Notes: a model not told the origin generated them from the letters alone. DNA of 48,638 nucleotides from JBBQSF01 sp038214085 (GCA_038214085.1 JBBQSF010000007.1:1-48638), one strand, 5' to 3'. Shown: positions 1 to 8,057, counted from the first letter of the stretch. Numbers and translations are program-made.

Positions 1-210
1 ACCAATAACTAATCACCAATAACTAATCACCAATAACTAATCACCAATAACTAATCACCAATAACTAATCACCAATAACTAATCACCAATAACTAATCAC
101 CAATAACTAATCACCAATAACTAATCACTAATAACTAATCACTAATAACTATTAACTAATCACTAATAACTATTAACTAATAACTATTAACTATTTACTA
201 ACCAATCAAA
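1..210. repeat. 14-bp tandem repeat (minisatellite), continuing past the left edge
   Basis: The unit ACCAATAACTAATC occurs in nine exact head-to-tail copies from position 1 to 126. It then degrades into ACTAATAACTAATC and ACTAATAACTATTA variants up to about 200. Every frame on both strands is cut by TAA or TAG, so it is not coding. It ends less than 20 bp before the hcp start, so it occupies the place where the promoter and leader should be. The array is probably longer than seen here. Confidence 0.95.
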
Positions 211-218
211 AAAAAATT

Positions 219-1871
219 ATGTCAATGTTTTGTTATCAATGCCAGGAAGCAGCAAAAGGAATCGGCTGCAACGTCCGCGGAGTATGCGGAAAAACAGATG
301 ATGTAGCTAATCTTCAGGATTTGCTCATTCATGTAATGAAAGGAATTTCAATTTTCAGTACTGAAGCCCGTAAGAAGGGTATTGAAAATGAAGAAGTCAA
401 TAAATTTGTATTCGATGGCTTATTTATGACCATTACCAATGCGAATTTTGACAAAAGCGTTTTTGTTTCAAAAATCAAAGAAGGTCTTAAACTTCGTGAG
501 ATCATTAAAAATGAATTACTGAATACCGGCTGGCAGATTCCTGCTCATTTGCACGATTCAGCTACTTGGTATTCTGACAATGCTGCAGAGTTTGAATTAA
601 AATCAACAAGTATTGGTATCCTGTCAACCGAAAATGAAGATATACGTTCGCTACGTCATCTTGTATTGTTTGGTATAAAAGGCATGGCTGCATATGCTGA
701 ACATGCTTACAATCTTGGATTTGAAGATAAATTGATATGGGAATTTATGCAACGTGCATTGGTGTCAATAACTGATGATACGCTTACTGCAGATCAACTG
801 GTTGCTTTGGTTATGGAAACCGGAAAATTCGGTGTTACAACCATGGCATTGCTTGATAAAGCAAACACTTCTACTTATGGAAATCCTGAAGTTACGAAAG
901 TAAAAACCGGAGTCAGAAATAATCCTGGTATTTTAATTTCAGGTCACGATTTAAAAGACCTTGAAGAATTGCTAAAACAAACACAGGGAACGGGTGTTGA
1001 TGTATACACGCACAGCGAAATGCTTCCTGCACATTACTATCCTGCATTTAAAAAGTATGAAAATTTTGTTGGAAATTACGGTAATGCTTGGTGGAAACAA
1101 CGTGAAGAATTTGAAACTTTCAACGGTCCTATTCTTTTTACAACCAATTGTCTGGTTCCTCCTTCAACCAATGCTGTTTATCGCGATAAGGTTTTTACTA
1201 CCGGTGCTGTGGGATTTGAAGGAATCAAACATTTGCCAAACCGTCCAAAAGATGGAATGAAAGATTTTTCTGAAATAATTGAATTGGCAAAAAAATGCCC
1301 CGCTCCTACCCAAATCGAAGATGGCGAAATTATAGGCGGTTTTGCACATGCTCAGGTTTTTGCTCTTGCTGACAAAGTAGTTGAAGCAGTTAAATCTGGT
1401 GCAATAAAAAAATTCTTTGTAATGGCTGGCTGCGATGGCCGTATGAAAGAACGTGATTATTATACACAGTTTGCCGAACAACTTCCTAAGGATACAGTAA
1501 TTCTCACCGCTGGTTGTGCTAAATATCGTTATAATAAACTTCCTTTGGGTGATATCGGTGGAATTCCAAGAGTATTGGATGCAGGTCAGTGCAACGATTC
1601 GTATTCGCTTGCAGTGATTGCTCTAAAACTTAAAGAGGTATTTGAACTCAATGATATCAATGATTTGCCAATTGCATATAACATTGCTTGGTACGAACAA
1701 AAGGCAGTTATCGTTTTGCTTGCATTGCTATCACTGGGTGTTAAGAATATTCATTTAGGTCCAACCTTGCCTGCATTCTTGTCGCCAAATATTGCTAAAG
1801 TACTTGTTGAAACATTCGGAATTGCACCAATAGGTTCAGTTGACGATGATTTGAAAGTATTTCTGAATTAG
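219..1871 (+). CDS. hcp: Hydroxylamine reductase / hybrid cluster protein
   Basis: The 550-residue product matches the length and sequence of hybrid cluster proteins, iron-sulfur-oxygen enzymes that reduce hydroxylamine in vitro and act in nitric oxide and nitrosative stress defence. The N-terminus has C5, C8, C17 and C23 in a C-x2-C-x8-C-x5-C pattern that binds the first cluster. Hybrid-cluster ligand motifs follow: TTNCLVPP, MAGCDGRMKERDYY and LTAGCAKYRY. A start two codons later (MFCYQCQ) is also possible. It is followed by a ygbA-type gene, which supports a nitrosative-stress role. The 14-bp repeat array lies directly upstream and no regulator site was recognised there. Confidence 0.96.
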   Translation: MSMFCYQCQEAAKGIGCNVRGVCGKTDDVANLQDLLIHVMKGISIFSTEARKKGIENEEVNKFVFDGLFMTITNANFDKSVFVSKIKEGLKLREIIKNELLNTGWQIPAHLHDSATWYSDNAAEFELKSTSIGILSTENEDIRSLRHLVLFGIKGMAAYAEHAYNLGFEDKLIWEFMQRALVSITDDTLTADQLVALVMETGKFGVTTMALLDKANTSTYGNPEVTKVKTGVRNNPGILISGHDLKDLEELLKQTQGTGVDVYTHSEMLPAHYYPAFKKYENFVGNYGNAWWKQREEFETFNGPILFTTNCLVPPSTNAVYRDKVFTTGAVGFEGIKHLPNRPKDGMKDFSEIIELAKKCPAPTQIEDGEIIGGFAHAQVFALADKVVEAVKSGAIKKFFVMAGCDGRMKERDYYTQFAEQLPKDTVILTAGCAKYRYNKLPLGDIGGIPRVLDAGQCNDSYSLAVIALKLKEVFELNDINDLPIAYNIAWYEQKAVIVLLALLSLGVKNIHLGPTLPAFLSPNIAKVLVETFGIAPIGSVDDDLKVFLN

Positions 1872-1893
1872 TTTTTTTGTTATTTTAATTTGT

Positions 1894-1957
1894 CCTGAGT
1901 ATCTTTGAAAAATAATGATCTGGTATTATTACTTTTTAAAGATATTCAGGTTTTTTT
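1894..1957 (+). terminator. Long perfect-like hairpin with T7 tail between hcp and ygbA
   Basis: Two 26-nt arms (1894-1919 and 1925-1950) pair around a 5-nt loop. The stem has 22 Watson-Crick pairs, three G-U pairs and one mismatch. Seven T residues follow (1951-1957) and the ygbA ATG starts at the next base. The shape is that of an intrinsic terminator, or a readthrough or attenuation device, between hcp and the downstream genes. The stem is much longer than a typical terminator stem and is AT-rich apart from its CCTGA base. Confidence 0.75.
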
Positions 1958-2260
1958 ATGAAATTTTTTAATAAAATAAATATAGAAAAAAGGACTGTAA
2001 GTGCAATGATTACATTGTATTGCAATTCAAATCATAATAGCTCAAACTTTAATTGTGATCAATGCCATAGCCTTATTAAATATGCACATGAACGATTGGA
2101 AAATTGTAAATTTGGTTGCAATAAACCTTCCTGCAAAAAATGTAAAGTTCATTGCTTTAAGCCTGAAATGCAGGAAAAAATTAAAAAAGTAATGCGCTTT
2201 TCCGGTCCCAAAATGATATATAGATATCCCCTTTTATCACTTAAAAATTTAATAAAATAA
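1958..2260 (+). CDS. ygbA: YgbA-family protein (nitrous oxide-stimulated promoter family)
   Basis: The 100-residue cysteine-rich protein has the family layout. It carries IEKRTVSAMITLYC near the N-terminus, a C33-x2-C36 pair, then C50, C54, C59, C62 and C66 in a CKFGCNKPSCKKCKVHC block, and a C-terminal MRFSGPKMIYRYPLLSL stretch. The eight cysteines suggest metal or cluster binding. YgbA-type proteins belong to the nitric-oxide-responsive regulons of other bacteria, where they support recovery from nitrosative stress. The conserved region begins before the second Met (position 2006), so the ATG at 1958 is preferred even though it directly follows the T tail of the hairpin and lacks a ribosome binding site. 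Confidence 0.88.
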   Translation: MKFFNKINIEKRTVSAMITLYCNSNHNSSNFNCDQCHSLIKYAHERLENCKFGCNKPSCKKCKVHCFKPEMQEKIKKVMRFSGPKMIYRYPLLSLKNLIK

Positions 2261-2264
2261 ACTT

Positions 2265-2597
2265 ATGGAAACCAAAGGATTCAATCACTCAACTATTTTC
2301 AACTTTATTACTCAGGTTGAATATTCTGAAAATGGAATTGTAAGTAAACGCATTCTGGAAAAAAAAACCGGAAATGTTTCGCTCTTTTCATTCGACAAAG
2401 GCCAGAAACTTAGTGAACATACAGCTCCTTTTGATGCCATGATTCAGATAATTGAAGGAATTGCTGAAGTTATAATTAATGGAAATCCTTATCAGCTAAA
2501 AGCAGGCGAAAGCATCATTATGCCAGCAAACAACCCTCATGCAGTAAATGCAGTGGAAAGGTTTAAAATGATGCTTACTATGATAAAAGATCAATAA
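2265..2597 (+). CDS. Cupin-domain protein
   Basis: This 110-residue single-domain cupin starts 4 nt after the ygbA stop. Cupin motif 1 is seen as LSEHTAPFDAMIQIIEGIAEV and motif 2 as LKAGESIIMPANNPHAV, which keeps two histidines (H in SEHTAP and H in NPHAV) and a Glu as likely metal ligands. Small cupins of this type have no fixed function and may sense or detoxify small molecules. Its place between ygbA and a cysteine-rich two-CW gene in one tight operon suggests a part in the same stress response. That role is inferred from context only. Confidence 0.88.
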   Translation: METKGFNHSTIFNFITQVEYSENGIVSKRILEKKTGNVSLFSFDKGQKLSEHTAPFDAMIQIIEGIAEVIINGNPYQLKAGESIIMPANNPHAVNAVERFKMMLTMIKDQ

Positions 2598-2599
2598 TT

Positions 2600-2926
2600 A
2601 TGAAAAGGCAAAATTGCTGGGAATTTAATAACTGTGGCCGACAACATGGAGGTTGTAATGTGGCTGAAATGGGCGTTTGCCCTTCTTCCATAGCTAGTGA
2701 ATTCAAAGGTGTAAATCATGGTGATAATGCTGGAAGATTTTGCTGGACGGTAGTGGGCTCGCTTTGTAAAGGAAAAGTGCAAGGAACATTTGCTCAAAAA
2801 TTGAAAAATTGTCTTGATTGTAACTTTTTTAAACAGGTAAAGACTGATGAGGGTGAAGATTTTCGATTTTCAAATTTTGATGTTCGAAAACAAAACTTAA
2901 AAAAGGACAAAACGGATTTAGATTAA
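2600..2926 (+). CDS. Two-CW domain protein (cysteine-rich)
   Basis: The gene starts 2 nt after the cupin stop. The 108-residue product begins with NCWEFNNCG and has a second Cys-Trp pair in RFCWTVVG. Together with C12, C19, C27, C56, C71 and C74 this makes eight cysteines, the layout of the two-CW domain. These proteins probably bind metal or an iron-sulfur cluster, and their biochemical role is not known. The C-terminal tail after residue 75 is charged and probably disordered. The 3' end overlaps the convergent acyl-CoA reductase gene by 9 bp. Confidence 0.82.
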   Translation: MKRQNCWEFNNCGRQHGGCNVAEMGVCPSSIASEFKGVNHGDNAGRFCWTVVGSLCKGKVQGTFAQKLKNCLDCNFFKQVKTDEGEDFRFSNFDVRKQNLKKDKTDLD

Positions 2927-3961
2927 TTGATTTAAAAAATTGATCACATCAATTCCATCAGCATAGTCAGTTAAACTTGGTTCCTGACTTTTTCCAAAAT
3001 CTATGGCAGAAGAAATTATTTTGTTTCCTGCCACAACACACTGCAACAATTCTGAATTTTCAGAAACCCAATTCTTAACAATTTCGATATTCTTGTATGT
3101 CTCGTAATGAATTACACTTACCGGGGAGAGTGCCGAAGAATTTTTAGTTAGCAGAAAAAAACCAGCATCAATATATGGAATTTTATTCACCATCATCACC
3201 ACTTTATTGTAATCATAGTTATTGTAAAACTTGGTGTTGTCAATAATTGAAGCATATTTGCCAAACGCTGAAATCAAAAGTTTTGTGTCGTAATTTTCGG
3301 GGATAAATATTTTGGATACATTGCGGCAACCAAGTCCAAAATAAAGAAAAATATCATCGGCTAGTTTTTCGAGTTGTTTTGATGTCTCGTTTCCTGTTAA
3401 TATTGCAATGCTTTTTCTGTTTTTACGAAAAATATGTGGATATCTGGTAAAATAGTATTCAAAATATCTTGATGTATTGTTGCTGCCAGTAGCAATCACC
3501 GAATCAAATTCGGGTAATTTATCGTGGGTAAACAGAATAGTTCTTTTAAAACGAGGATCAATAGAATTAAGTATTCCAGCTAATGCAGGAAGAAGGTATT
3601 TGTCCTTTGAAGAAAGTTTTCCAATAAAAACATTTCCTGAAATGAGCACGCATAAAAAATCATGAAAGCCAACCAAGGGAATGTTTCCTGCCATAATGAC
3701 AACAATCCTTTTTGCGGAAGACTTTTTAGAATTATCTGGATAGGATGACATCCATTTTTCAAGATGTTTTTTTGTTGTGATTCTCGCAATTGCATTTAAT
3801 GAATACCTTAGCATTTTATCCGTAAACCAGGCATTTTCTAATGTGGATTTTTGAAGTGCTTCATCCAGAATCGGATTCGGATTTCCCTTTAAGTACATAG
3901 AAATCTCCTTCGAGAGTAAATCAAATGCGAAAATTTTGCTGTTCAGGTCGAATTCTATCAT
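2918..3961 (-). CDS. Acyl-CoA reductase, LuxC family
   Basis: The 347-residue protein fits the LuxC/acyl-CoA reductase family, which has an aldehyde-dehydrogenase-like fold and reduces acyl-CoA or acyl-protein thioesters to aldehydes. The sequence shows a nucleotide-binding region (VVIMAGNIPLVGFHDFL) and the catalytic Cys in YFGLGCRNVSK. A TTG 18 nt upstream could extend it, but that codon lies inside a -7 promoter element, so the ATG at 3961 is chosen. In other Bacteroidota this gene often sits with a ferredoxin near serC and serA (from memory). Here serC is close but no ferredoxin is visible. The physiological substrate is unknown. Confidence 0.88.
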   Translation of the reverse strand: MIEFDLNSKIFAFDLLSKEISMYLKGNPNPILDEALQKSTLENAWFTDKMLRYSLNAIARITTKKHLEKWMSSYPDNSKKSSAKRIVVIMAGNIPLVGFHDFLCVLISGNVFIGKLSSKDKYLLPALAGILNSIDPRFKRTILFTHDKLPEFDSVIATGSNNTSRYFEYYFTRYPHIFRKNRKSIAILTGNETSKQLEKLADDIFLYFGLGCRNVSKIFIPENYDTKLLISAFGKYASIIDNTKFYNNYDYNKVVMMVNKIPYIDAGFFLLTKNSSALSPVSVIHYETYKNIEIVKNWVSENSELLQCVVAGNKIISSAIDFGKSQEPSLTDYADGIDVINFLNQLI

Positions 3962-3976
3962 GATTGCGGAATTCAG

Positions 3977-3984
3977 CAAAAGTA
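3977..3984 (-). promoter_or_regulatory. Candidate -7 element for the acyl-CoA reductase gene
   Basis: TACTTTTG on the minus strand matches the Bacteroidota -7 consensus TAnnTTTG, 15 bp before the chosen ATG. No clear -33 TTTG was found at the usual spacing. The implied leader is very short. Confidence 0.45.
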
Positions 3985-4055
3985 GTCAATCATTTGGATT
4001 TCATGTAATTATTTTTTCTTTATTTCATAAATTCATATCTACGGCAATAAATTGC

Positions 4056-4063
4056 TAATTTTG
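4056..4063 (+). promoter_or_regulatory. Candidate -7 element upstream of the 4087 gene
   Basis: TAATTTTG matches TAnnTTTG and lies 23 bp before the ATG at 4087. No convincing -33 box was seen. It diverges from the acyl-CoA reductase promoter about 80 bp away. Confidence 0.4.
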
Positions 4064-4086
4064 ACATTTAATAATAAACACATTTC

Positions 4087-5010
4087 ATGAACCGCTTCAG
4101 AATATTTATTTTCTTTTTTCTTTCTACTTCGGTTGCCTTTAGTCAGGATTTGAATTCATTTAATGAAACGCTGGATTCTCTGAAAAAATTCAGCAATCTG
4201 GTTCTTACCTCAGCTACTGATTTTGAGAAGTACAATGCGAACGACAAGTTAATTATTCTACTGGAAAGTACTTTGTTGCAGAAAAAATCTTTCGATTATA
4301 ATTTTGATACTCTTAAAAGTATTGCTGTATTGCGTTCGCCCGATAATAAATTCAAATTGTTTAACTGGGTATTGCCAAAAGCTGATGGTACTTATGAGTA
4401 TTTCGGAATCATTCAGGCATGGAATTCAAAAGAAAATAAATTTCTGCTATATAAATTAAAGGATAATTCAGAAAATATAAAAAATCCCGAAAATGAACTT
4501 CTGGATTATCAGAATTGGTATGGTGCCTTGTATTATAAATTAATTTACACCCGATATGCTGGAAAAAAATATTATACACTTTTGGGTTGGGATGGAAATG
4601 ACAAGATTACTTCCAAAAAAATTATTGATGTGATTTCTTTTAATTCAAAAGAAAAACCTGTATTTGGTTCCAGTATTTTTAAAATCAATTCCAAATTTCA
4701 GAAACGTGTTATCTTTGAATTCTCTTCTACCGTAACAGTTTCTATTAAATACGAAAAGCAATATTTAGTACATGGCAAGCAAAAGAAAAAAATGATTGTT
4801 TTTGACCGTGTTGCACCGCTAGACCCAAAGCTTAAAGGCATTTACCAGTATTACTTTCCAGAAACAAATATTTTTGATGCATTGATGTTTAAAAATGGCA
4901 AATGGAATTATATTAAAGATGTTGATGCACGTAATTCGAAAGAATCAAAAGCCGATCGCGATCGAAAAGCTGTGACAAAAAAAATACAAAAACAAAAGGG
5001 AATTAAGTAA
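4087..5010 (+). CDS. Secreted protein of unknown function
   Basis: The 307-residue product starts with a clear signal peptide (MNRFRIFIFFFLSTSVAFSQ, cleavage probably near residue 20) without a lipobox cysteine. The body is rich in Lys, Tyr and Trp, with a conserved-looking stretch around YQNWYGALYYKLIY and YYTLLGWDGND. The C-terminal 25 residues are highly basic and charged. I recognise no catalytic motif. Proteins like this occur next to serC in Bacteroidota genomes as conserved hypotheticals (from memory). It is probably periplasmic or outer-membrane associated. It stands alone between a divergent gene and serC, 115 bp away. Confidence 0.85.
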   Translation: MNRFRIFIFFFLSTSVAFSQDLNSFNETLDSLKKFSNLVLTSATDFEKYNANDKLIILLESTLLQKKSFDYNFDTLKSIAVLRSPDNKFKLFNWVLPKADGTYEYFGIIQAWNSKENKFLLYKLKDNSENIKNPENELLDYQNWYGALYYKLIYTRYAGKKYYTLLGWDGNDKITSKKIIDVISFNSKEKPVFGSSIFKINSKFQKRVIFEFSSTVTVSIKYEKQYLVHGKQKKKMIVFDRVAPLDPKLKGIYQYYFPETNIFDALMFKNGKWNYIKDVDARNSKESKADRDRKAVTKKIQKQKGIK

Positions 5011-5125
5011 ATATCTCTTTTTCATTAAAATTTCTTGTTTTTTTATAAGAAGTTTCAAAAGAATTTTGCAATTTTGGACAAAATATAGCTATGCAATAAT
5101 ATTAACCAAACAAAATAAATAAAAC

Positions 5126-6199
5126 ATGAAAAAAGTTCATAATTTTAATGCAGGGCCATGTATCCTGTCGCGCGAAGTAATTGAAAATACTGCAAAAGCT
5201 GTCCTCGATTTTAATGGCATTGGCATGTCAATTCTCGAAATTTCCCATCGTAGTAAGGACTTTCAGGCAGTAATTGATGAAGCTGTTGCTTTGTTCAAAG
5301 AACAATTAGGAATTCCAGAAGGATATCAGGTATTGTTTTTAGGTGGCGGTGCCAGCATGCAGTTTTGTATGATTCCTTATAATCTGTTAAACAAAAAAGC
5401 TGCTTATGTTGACAGTGGCGTTTGGGCTAAAAAGGCAATAAAAGAAGCAAAACTTTTTGGCGAAGTAAACGTAATTGCATCTTCTGCTGATAAAAATTAT
5501 AACTACTTTCCAAAAATTGAAAATATTCCAACTGATGTTGATTATTTACATATTACAACAAACAATACAATTTACGGAACAGAAATTCATGAGGATATTA
5601 ATTCTCCTGTTCCGCTTATAGCTGATATGTCGTCAGATATTTTCAGCCGCCCTGTGGATATTTCTAAATATGCAATGATTTATGGTGGTGCCCAGAAAAA
5701 TCTCGGTCCTGCTGGAGCTACTTTTGTAATTATCCGCGAAGATATTCTTGGTAAAGTTGACCGTGTACTTCCTTCGATGCTCGATTACAGAATTCATATC
5801 AAAGAAGGTTCAATGTATAACACGCCTCCATGTTTGCCTATTTACACAATTATGGAAACATTACGCTGGATAAAGAAATTAGGCGGTGTTGGTGTTATTC
5901 AGAAAATGAATCAGGCAAAAGCAAAACTTTTATATGATGCTATGGACAACAGCAAAATTTTTGTTGGTACAGTTGAAAAAGAATCACGCTCATTAATGAA
6001 TATCAGCTTTGTTATGCGCGAAGGTTATCAGCATCTCGAAGAAGAATTCATGAATTTTGCCAAAGCAGCCGGTATGGTTGGTATTAAAGGACATCGTTCA
6101 GTTGGTGGTTTCAGAGCTTCTACTTACAACGCTCTTCCAATTGAAAGCGTTCAGGCTTTGGTTGATTGTATGAAAGAATTTGAAAGTCAAAAAGCATAA
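5126..6199 (+). CDS. serC: Phosphoserine aminotransferase
   Basis: The 357-residue enzyme converts 3-phosphohydroxypyruvate and glutamate to phosphoserine and 2-oxoglutarate (serine biosynthesis step 2, and the matching step in pyridoxal phosphate synthesis). It begins with the family signature HNFNAGPCILSREV, has GGGASMQF, and carries the PLP lysine K191 in YGGAQKNLGPAG. The C-terminus has GHRSVGGFRASTYNA, which is typical of SerC. Length is normal. serA follows about 400 bp downstream on the same strand, separated by the remains of a four-helix-bundle gene, so the serC-serA unit was interrupted. Confidence 0.97.
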   Translation: MKKVHNFNAGPCILSREVIENTAKAVLDFNGIGMSILEISHRSKDFQAVIDEAVALFKEQLGIPEGYQVLFLGGGASMQFCMIPYNLLNKKAAYVDSGVWAKKAIKEAKLFGEVNVIASSADKNYNYFPKIENIPTDVDYLHITTNNTIYGTEIHEDINSPVPLIADMSSDIFSRPVDISKYAMIYGGAQKNLGPAGATFVIIREDILGKVDRVLPSMLDYRIHIKEGSMYNTPPCLPIYTIMETLRWIKKLGGVGVIQKMNQAKAKLLYDAMDNSKIFVGTVEKESRSLMNISFVMREGYQHLEEEFMNFAKAAGMVGIKGHRSVGGFRASTYNALPIESVQALVDCMKEFESQKA

Positions 6200-6267
6200 A
6201 AGTCAAAAAGATTTTTAGTTGGGAGTTAGGAGTTAATTCATTTGCAGTTTTTAATATTTTGAAAAAA

Positions 6268-6520
6268 ATGAAAAATGATTATTTTAATTTTGAAAATTTA
6301 ACAGTATATCAAAAAAGTCTTGATTATGTAGATTTTTGCTATGAATTAACTTCGAAATTTCCTGCTTCTGAGCTTTTTATTCTAACCTCTCAGTTTTGTT
6401 TGTTCAACTATTGCCTTCCGAAGAAATTATATTTCAAACGAAATTGAAATTGTTTCAAGAGAAAAACTGATAGAACTTTCAAAAATGCTAAACGGTTTAA
6501 AAAAATCATTAAAACATTAA
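6268..6520 (+). pseudogene. Decayed four-helix-bundle (S23-like) protein gene
   Basis: The frame from ATG 6268 reads like the start of a four-helix-bundle protein (NFENLTVYQKSLDYVDFCYEL, then KFPASELFILTSQF). It then shifts and stops at 6447. A different frame from about 6410 reads FRRNYISNEIEIVSREKLIEL and SKMLNGLKKSLKH with a stop at 6518, which is the family C-terminus. Compared with the intact relative at 7671, about 110 bp of the middle (the RRAS...NIAEGYG core) is deleted out of frame. It lies between serC and serA and is flanked by short inverted repeats. No functional product is expected. Confidence 0.82.
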
Positions 6521-6560
6521 TTATTACAGGAAATATCATTTCCACACATTTTTTATTAAT

Positions 6561-6602
6561 TACTAAAAAACTCCTAACTATAAACTAAAAAACTCTCAAC
6601 TA
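6561..6602 (+). repeat. Two-copy ACTAAAAAACTC repeat abutting serA
   Basis: ACTAAAAAACTC occurs twice with a period of 21-22 bp and ends at the serA start. CTCCTAAC and CTCTCAAC in this block are inverted matches to GTTGGGAG and GTTAGGAG near 6219-6236, on the other side of the four-helix-bundle remnant. The sequence is AT-rich and has no coding potential. Confidence 0.6.
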
Positions 6603-6603
6603 T

Positions 6604-7524
6604 ATGACAAAAGTACTCGTAGCCACAGAAAAACCTTTTGCAAAGGTTGCTGTTGATGGAATTAAAAAAGTATTAGACGAAGCGGGATTTGAACTTATTC
6701 TTCTTGAAAAATATACTGATCCCATTGATCTTATTAAAGCAGTTGAAGAAGTTGATGCATTAATTATCCGCAGCGACAAAGCAACACGCCAGGTTATTGA
6801 AGCAGGAAAAAACTTAAAAATCATTGTTCGTGCCGGTGCTGGATATGACAATATTGATCTTGCTGCTGCTACTGAAAAAGGAATTGTTGCAATGAATACT
6901 CCTGGACAAAATTCAAATGCAGTTGCTGAACTTGCAGCAGGAATGATGGTATTTATGGCTAGAACACAATTTAAAGGTGGATCTGGATCCGAATTAAAAG
7001 GGAAAAAATTAGGACTTCATGCATACGGATATGTTGCAAGAATGCTAGCAACAATTGCAAAAGGATTTGGAATGGAAGTTTGTGCTTATGATCCTTTTGT
7101 TGATGCATCCAAAATGGCTGAAGAAGGCGTTAAAGCTGTTGCCACAATTGAAGAACTCTATAGTACTTGCCAATATGTTTCACTTCATATTCCGGCAAAC
7201 GATAAAACCAAGAAATCAATTAATTTCGATTTGCTTTCAAAAATGCCAAAAGGCGCAACCGTTCTAAATACTGCCCGCAAGGAAGTAATTGATGAAGAAG
7301 GAATGAAAAAAATATTTGCTGAACGTCCCGATTTTAAATATATTTCTGATATTGCTCCCGAATGTCATACCGAATTATTGCAATACGAAGGCCGCTATTA
7401 CAGCACTCCTAAAAAACAAGGCGCTGAAACTTCTGAAGCCAATATTAATGCAGGCTTGGCTTCTGCAAAACAAATCGTTGCTTTTATTAATAATGGAGAT
7501 AGAACTTTTCAAGTTAATAAGTAA
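6604..7524 (+). CDS. serA: D-3-phosphoglycerate dehydrogenase, short ACT-less form
   Basis: The 306-residue enzyme oxidises 3-phosphoglycerate to 3-phosphohydroxypyruvate, the entry to serine biosynthesis. It has the D-2-hydroxyacid dehydrogenase fold, with R225 in LNTARKEV and a candidate catalytic Glu in DIAPECHTEL. The nucleotide loop is GLHAYG (137-142), so His replaces the middle Gly of GxGxxG. The usual catalytic His region (PHxGAST) reads TPKKQGAET, so Lys replaces His. This matches the ACT-less 'type IIIK' enzymes described from Entamoeba and related to Bacteroidota enzymes (from memory). No C-terminal ACT domain is present, so classical serine feedback inhibition is not expected. Confidence 0.93.
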   Translation: MTKVLVATEKPFAKVAVDGIKKVLDEAGFELILLEKYTDPIDLIKAVEEVDALIIRSDKATRQVIEAGKNLKIIVRAGAGYDNIDLAAATEKGIVAMNTPGQNSNAVAELAAGMMVFMARTQFKGGSGSELKGKKLGLHAYGYVARMLATIAKGFGMEVCAYDPFVDASKMAEEGVKAVATIEELYSTCQYVSLHIPANDKTKKSINFDLLSKMPKGATVLNTARKEVIDEEGMKKIFAERPDFKYISDIAPECHTELLQYEGRYYSTPKKQGAETSEANINAGLASAKQIVAFINNGDRTFQVNK

Positions 7525-7670
7525 TTGGAGTTGAAGAGCAAATTAGTGAATTAGGCACCTGAAATTTTTTTTGCATTTAATGTGAATTATAAAATTTCAA
7601 CTGATTTGCTAATTTGCTGTTTGTTATTTTCTCTATATTCTTAGCCCTATTTTAGTTTTTAAAGAAAAAC

Positions 7671-8048
7671 ATGGTAAAGTTTGATTTTGAGGATTTACAG
7701 GTTTATCAAAAAGCCTTAGATTATATTGATTATGTATATAAGCTTACAGATAAATTTCCACAACATGAACTTTTTGGATTAACATCACAATTCAGAAGAG
7801 CATCGCAATCAATCGCTCAAAATATTGCAGAAGGATATGGCGAAACAAAACCCTTATTTATAAGATATTCAAAAATTTCAAAAGGTTCAATTCGGGAATG
7901 TGTCGTTTGTACAACTATTTCTTTTAGGCGGAATTACATTTCACCCGAAGAAAATACTATATCACGGGAACGACTGGCAGAAATTTCGAAGATGCTTTCC
8001 GGGTTAGTTTCTTATGTAAAAGCAAAAATTATTGAAGAACGAAGATGA
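7671..8048 (+). CDS. Four-helix-bundle protein (S23/23S rRNA intervening-sequence family)
   Basis: The 125-residue protein shows the full family pattern: FEDLQVYQKALDYIDYVYKL, TSQFRRASQSIAQNIAEGYG, then ISKGSIRECVVCTTISFRRN and the C-terminal ERLAEISKMLSGLVSY. These small helical proteins resemble the product of rRNA intervening sequences and the Avd accessory protein of diversity-generating retroelements. No reverse transcriptase or template repeat is nearby, so no retroelement is claimed. Its function is unknown. It is about 55-60% similar by eye to the broken copy at 6268 and is followed 10 bp later by a long minisatellite. Confidence 0.88.
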   Translation: MVKFDFEDLQVYQKALDYIDYVYKLTDKFPQHELFGLTSQFRRASQSIAQNIAEGYGETKPLFIRYSKISKGSIRECVVCTTISFRRNYISPEENTISRERLAEISKMLSGLVSYVKAKIIEERR

Positions 8049-8057
8049 GCAAAATCT

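Noticed and set aside
1..210. CRISPR array or coding repeat
   Set aside because: 14-bp head-to-tail units without spacers; all frames contain stops.
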